A stretch of 17,880 bases of DNA from an uncultured Erysipelotrichaceae bacterium (GTDB taxonomy: Bacteria > Bacillota_I > Bacilli_A > Erysipelotrichales > Coprobacillaceae): the NCBI GenBank assembly GCA_910588075.1, contig CAJUOS010000046.1:1-17880 (forward strand), written 5' to 3'. Below, one piece after another: positions 15,588-17,880 of the stretch (the stretch's first letter is position 1; each line of letters starts with the position of its first letter). A program made the translations under genes and the position numbers. The notes below the pieces were generated by a model. It was not told the DNA's origin. It saw only the letters and a program-made list of their open reading frames with translations, and searched no databases.

Positions 15588-15980
15588 ATGTTATTAAAAT
15601 CAAGTAGACTAATAGGATCTTTAACACAGTTCAATATGAACAATAAAGATCAAATAGAAAGTAAAACTATAAAAATAGAGCTCTCTATAAATAAACAAGA
15701 TGTAAGCAAAGATGAAACATTAATACAATATCAAGTAGAAGTGATAGAACCTAAAAATAGGAATTCAATTATGAAAAAGGAATTGGTATATGAAGTTAAG
15801 TTTAGTGAGTATGCTGACATTGATCAAGTAATAGATGAACATAAAGATTTAATAATTGAATATTTGGCTGAATCAATACAATTAGATTTACAACAAATGC
15901 GAATAATGGAATATGAGAAAGATAAGGAAATCTCTGAAAATGAGAAAGAACTAGACGATATTGAAAAGAGATATAATTGA
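15588..15980 (+). CDS. Unrecognised 130-residue protein
   Basis: I do not recognise this small cytoplasmic protein. Residues 25-80 look beta-rich (KTIKIELSINKQ, IQYQVEVIEP, LVYEVKFSEY), and residues 84-130 are an acidic, glutamate-rich helix that could form a coiled coil. AAAGGAG (15575-15581), overlapping the preceding stop, lies six bases before the ATG, so it is translated with the gene before it. It overlaps the longest version of the next gene by 20 bases. Confidence 0.65.
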   Translation: MLLKSSRLIGSLTQFNMNNKDQIESKTIKIELSINKQDVSKDETLIQYQVEVIEPKNRNSIMKKELVYEVKFSEYADIDQVIDEHKDLIIEYLAESIQLDLQQMRIMEYEKDKEISENEKELDDIEKRYN

Positions 15981-16728
15981 TCTTATGAATGAAATACAAG
16001 CATTAAGATATGTTATCAAAATGTATGGAGATGATGCCAAAGTAATAAGCAATAATAAAAGCATTGATATAAAAAAAATTCTTGATGAAAAAATTGAAGA
16101 ACGTGATTTAAATACTTTGTATAGGAAACAAAGAAGAAATGAACTTACAGAAAAATCACATATCTTTAATAAAAAAGTAGGAAATTATTTTAGAAATTTG
16201 AGAATATCAAATAATATAATGTTAAAAGATGTTGGTAAAATTGCAGCAGTGTATGGAATACACATAAAAAGTCTTCAGTCTTTTGAAAAAGGGGATGGAG
16301 TCTCACTTTATAAATATCTCGTTTTATGTCACATTTATAATATCAAAGGTGGGGATGCAGTTATAGATAAATATCAAAACATAGATTTGATTAATAATAA
16401 ATTTCTTTATAATAAAAATAGTTCTGTATTAAATAAAGAGAGTATAATGAAAGATATTTTTAATCATTCAAAAATAAAAGAATCTATAGAAATGTTAGAT
16501 TGCATACCAAAAGAAATAAGAGATTCTTTGGTTTTAAAAGGAATATTAAGAAAAGAAAAATTAATTTCTGAGGAATGTATAAAGGTATCGTTGTTTGATA
16601 TATTGCAATGTGTTAAATATCTTGAGATATCACCAAAGATTTATTTAGATCAAATGGTAGATATAGATTGTGAATTGAAGAAAGAAGGATCGCATTCATT
16701 AGACATGAAATATGAAATAAAAAAGTAA
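15961..16728 (+). CDS. XRE-like helix-turn-helix protein, probable regulator
   Basis: Of 255 residues, 72-127 fit an XRE-type DNA-binding domain: VGNYFRNLRISNNIML, then VGKIAAVYGI, IKSLQSFEKG and YLVLCHIYNI. It follows the usual five-helix spacing, although the first turn is poorly conserved. The N-terminal 70 residues are a charged helical region, and the last 125 residues are unrecognised. The start is uncertain: TTG 15961 gives the longest form, and ATG 15985, four bases after the preceding stop, would fit stop-start coupling; neither has a strong ribosome binding site. It is the last gene before a terminator and the inverted-repeat array, so it could bind there, but this is inference. Confidence 0.65.
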   Translation: MKRDIIDLMNEIQALRYVIKMYGDDAKVISNNKSIDIKKILDEKIEERDLNTLYRKQRRNELTEKSHIFNKKVGNYFRNLRISNNIMLKDVGKIAAVYGIHIKSLQSFEKGDGVSLYKYLVLCHIYNIKGGDAVIDKYQNIDLINNKFLYNKNSSVLNKESIMKDIFNHSKIKESIEMLDCIPKEIRDSLVLKGILRKEKLISEECIKVSLFDILQCVKYLEISPKIYLDQMVDIDCELKKEGSHSLDMKYEIKK

Positions 16729-16738
16729 ATAGATAAAT

Positions 16739-16787
16739 GAGAAATATATTTTAAATATAAATTATGATATATTTCTCTTTTTGTTTT
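16739..16787 (+). terminator. Intrinsic terminator after the XRE-like gene
   Basis: GAGAAATATAT (16739-16749) and ATATATTTCTC (16767-16777) are a perfect 11-base inverted repeat around a 17-base loop. T5-G-T4 follows. It ends the three-gene unit that precedes the presumed transfer origin. Confidence 0.75.
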
Positions 16788-16799
16788 AAGAAAAGGGGA

Positions 16800-16815
16800 T
16801 TGGGGAGTTCCCCAA
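16800..16815. repeat. Inverted repeat TTGGGGA-GT-TCCCCAA
   Basis: This is a perfect 7-base inverted repeat with a two-base centre, the most GC-rich element of the array. The near-continuous dyad suits binding by a dimeric protein as well as hairpin formation in the single strand. It could be a relaxosome or repressor site. Confidence 0.75.
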
Positions 16816-16819
16816 CGAG

Positions 16820-16834
16820 TTCAACAAAGTTGAA
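16820..16834. repeat. Inverted repeat TTCAAC-AAA-GTTGAA
   Basis: This is a perfect 6-base inverted repeat with an AAA loop, immediately followed by the next hairpin. It is part of the presumed oriT. Confidence 0.7.
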
Positions 16835-16852
16835 GGTATCCGTAGAGATACC
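16835..16852. repeat. Inverted repeat GGTATC-CGTAGA-GATACC
   Basis: This is a perfect 6-base stem with a six-base loop. The loop CGTAGA (16841-16846) is itself complementary to TCTACG at 16872-16877, so an alternative or pseudoknotted fold is possible in single-stranded DNA or RNA. Confidence 0.7.
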
Positions 16853-16903
16853 ATGCTCGCGATTTTAAAAATCTACGAAAACGCATCTTTTTAAAATGAG
16901 AAA

Positions 16904-16920
16904 ATGAAAACCATTTTCAT
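16904..16920. repeat. Inverted repeat ATGAAAA-CCA-TTTTCAT
   Basis: This is a perfect 7-base inverted repeat with a three-base loop. Its right arm contains the proposed -35 TTTTCA. It directly abuts the next repeat at 16921. Confidence 0.7.
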
Positions 16921-16942
16921 GCGAGTAAACTCGCGATATATT
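16914..16942 (+). promoter_or_regulatory. Possible mobC-relaxase promoter inside the repeat array
   Basis: TTTTCA (16914-16919, 4 of 6 matches to -35) and TATATT (16937-16942, 5 of 6 matches to -10) stand 17 bases apart. The inverted repeat GCGAGT-AA-ACTCGC (16921-16934) fills most of the spacer, an ideal repressor position. Transcription would begin near 16949, inside the 40-base palindrome. The call is tentative because AT-rich DNA gives chance matches. Confidence 0.4.
16921..16934. repeat. Inverted repeat GCGAGT-AA-ACTCGC, possible operator
   Basis: This is a perfect 6-base inverted repeat with a two-base centre. The right arm lies within CTCGCGAT, which also occurs at 16856-16863. It lies between the proposed -35 and -10 of the mobC promoter. 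MobC or the XRE-like protein are candidate binders; no binding is shown. Confidence 0.55.
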
Positions 16943-16943
16943 T

Positions 16944-16983
16944 CTCAAAAAAATGTGATGATTAATCATCACATTTTTTTGAG
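16944..16983. repeat. Perfect 40-base palindrome upstream of mobC
   Basis: Bases 16944-16963 are the exact reverse complement of 16964-16983. The arms run CTC-A7-TGTGATGATT and its mirror. As RNA it gives an 18-base stem with a TTAA loop. Because of the A7 and T7 tracts it resembles a bidirectional intrinsic terminator, yet it stands only 28 bases before the mobC start. Confidence 0.9.
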
Positions 16984-17011
16984 TTTTATATTTTTTATAG
17001 GAGGAATTGAA

Positions 17012-17386
17012 ATGAGTAAACGTTCAAAACGTTATGAGGTTTTATTTACTGATGAAGAATGGAAAAAAATTCAAAATGCAAAGAAACATTTTCGTATAAA
17101 AGATACATCAACATATGTTCGTCGAAAAGTATTAGAAGGGAGTGTTGTCATAGAAGATATTCAGGGGAAAACTGAAATTATAAAAGAGATAAATGCTATT
17201 GGAAATAATATTAATCAAACAGTACATGCTCTTAATAAAATAGCAATGAAATCAACTGCATCTAGAAAAGATATTGTGGAAGTAAAGTTTTTAGCACAAT
17301 TGATAAGAAATGATCAAGAAAAAATTGTTCAAATAATTAAAGATAAATTGTTTGCAAAATATATTAAAGAAGAGGGAGAAGAATAA
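17012..17386 (+). CDS. mobC: MobC-type relaxosome accessory protein
   Basis: This 124-residue DNA-binding protein helps the relaxase melt and nick the transfer origin. Residues 8-43 form a ribbon-helix-helix-like start (YEVLFTDEEWKKIQ, then TSTYVRRKVLEG). Residues 61-79 carry the MobC signature NAIGNNINQTVHALNKIAM. I chose ATG 17012 because AGGAGG (16999-17004) lies seven bases before it; the frame is open back to 16904, but that stretch encodes the palindrome and has no site. Its stop shares a base with the relaxase start (TAATG), so the two are translated together. It may also repress its own promoter through the upstream repeats, which is inference. Confidence 0.88.
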   Translation: MSKRSKRYEVLFTDEEWKKIQNAKKHFRIKDTSTYVRRKVLEGSVVIEDIQGKTEIIKEINAIGNNINQTVHALNKIAMKSTASRKDIVEVKFLAQLIRNDQEKIVQIIKDKLFAKYIKEEGEE

Positions 17387-17880
17387 TGACAACTACAAAA
17401 AGAAAAGTTTTACATGGAAGAACTAAAGACTGTTTGAATTATATTATGAATTTAGATAAGACAAAAGATGGAACATTAGTTACAGGTATTAATTGTTCAC
17501 CAGAATTTGCATATGAAGAAATGTGTATGGTTAATAGATTATATGGAAATTCTGGAAATAGAGTTGGTTATCATATATTTCAAAATTTTAATTATTTAGA
17601 TGATGTTTCTCCAGAAAAAGCTCACGAGTTAGGAGTTCAGCTAGCTAAAGAATTGTATCCTGATTATCAATGTGTAGTAGCTACTCATACTGATAAAGCA
17701 CATATTCACAATCATATATGTATAAGTAGTATTAATTTAAAAACGGGGAATAAATTAGTTGATAAGTTAAATCATCCTGAAGGTATTGCTTATCTTAGAG
17801 AAGTGTCAGATAGAATTTCTCGTGAAAATGGATTGACTGTTATTGAAGAAGCACCACCAATTGGACAATATAAAAAGAAA
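17386..17880 (+). CDS. MOBP-type relaxase, 3' partial
   Basis: The first 165 residues of a relaxase run off the right edge. The enzyme nicks oriT, stays bound to the 5' end through a tyrosine and is led into the recipient. Y19 in CLNYIMN is the likely catalytic tyrosine (motif I). GYHIFQNF (61-68) is the usual YH-x-x-Q-S-F strand with N in place of S. HTDKAHIHNH (101-110) is the histidine triad of motif III, including H101, H106 and H108. These match the Relaxase/mobilisation nuclease family (PF03432). It starts at TAATG on the mobC stop. No defect is seen in the visible part; the C-terminal domains cannot be judged. Confidence 0.93.
   Translation, partial: MTTTKRKVLHGRTKDCLNYIMNLDKTKDGTLVTGINCSPEFAYEEMCMVNRLYGNSGNRVGYHIFQNFNYLDDVSPEKAHELGVQLAKELYPDYQCVVATHTDKAHIHNHICISSINLKTGNKLVDKLNHPEGIAYLREVSDRISRENGLTVIEEAPPIGQYKKK

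Larger units (their letters stand above)
16795..16983 (+). other. Probable origin of transfer (oriT), inverted-repeat array
   Basis: This non-coding stretch lies directly upstream of mobC and the relaxase, where transfer origins usually sit. It is visibly richer in G and C than its surroundings on its left side and holds at least six inverted repeats in under 200 bases: 16800-16815, 16820-16834, 16835-16852, 16904-16920, 16921-16934 and 16944-16983. CTCGCGAT occurs twice (16856 and 16930). I cannot place the nick site. With its flanks (16729-17011) it is the longest gene-free part of the window; besides these repeats that stretch holds one terminator, one possible promoter and the mobC ribosome binding site. 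Confidence 0.7.

Noticed and set aside
16904..17011. Longer N-terminus for MobC
   Set aside because: The extension translates the inverted repeats and palindrome and lacks a ribosome binding site; AGGAGG marks ATG 17012.
1..17880. CRISPR array, tRNA or rRNA genes, insertion sequences, integrase or attachment sites
   Set aside because: No regularly spaced direct repeats, clover-leaf pattern, transposase motif or tyrosine/serine recombinase motif was seen on either strand.

Overview
The window is an AT-rich stretch of a Gram-positive conjugative element, either an integrative conjugative element (ICE) or a conjugative plasmid. All genes lie on the + strand and are packed tightly, often sharing start and stop bases. 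The low GC, the strong AGGAGG-type ribosome binding sites and the PcfB/VirD4/PrgI/VirB4/NlpC-P60 gene set point to the Bacillota. A gut commensal of the Erysipelotrichales or Clostridia type is my guess, not shown by the sequence. No integrase, excisionase, replication initiator or attachment site is visible, so ICE versus plasmid cannot be decided here.

Left region (1-11397), the transfer machine. A 5'-truncated DnaG-type primase with a long C-terminal extension comes first. It is followed by a PcfB-like (DUF3801) protein, the VirD4-type coupling ATPase, a VirB2-like pilin candidate, a VirB6/TrbL-like polytopic membrane protein, a PrgI-family (VirB3-like) protein, the VirB4 ATPase and a membrane-anchored NlpC/P60 cell-wall hydrolase. 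Together these make a type IV secretion channel: coupling protein, inner-membrane platform, motor and wall-opening enzyme. Two hairpins with T-rich 3' sides separate virD4 from the pilin gene and may tune pilin and channel expression.

Middle region (11398-14728), establishment and cargo genes. An extended -10 promoter is followed at once by an attenuator-like hairpin, a tiny leader reading frame and an ArdC-type antirestriction protein whose start lies inside that frame. An unrecognised 322-residue protein follows. Next comes a self-contained two-gene unit with its own promoter and a strong terminator: a small unknown protein overlapping a nucleotidyltransferase-fold protein. This has the layout of a toxin-antitoxin or abortive-infection module and is the best candidate for an undescribed system.

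Right region (14729-17880), processing. Two unrecognised genes and an XRE-like helix-turn-helix protein end at an intrinsic terminator. A 283-base non-coding stretch (16729-17011) then carries a dense array of inverted repeats, including a perfect 40-base palindrome. It lies directly upstream of mobC and a 3'-truncated MOBP-type relaxase, so it is very probably the origin of transfer. MobC and relaxase would nick here, and VirD4 would pass the relaxase-DNA complex to the VirB4-powered channel. The primase and ArdC would help the incoming strand become double-stranded and survive restriction in the recipient.
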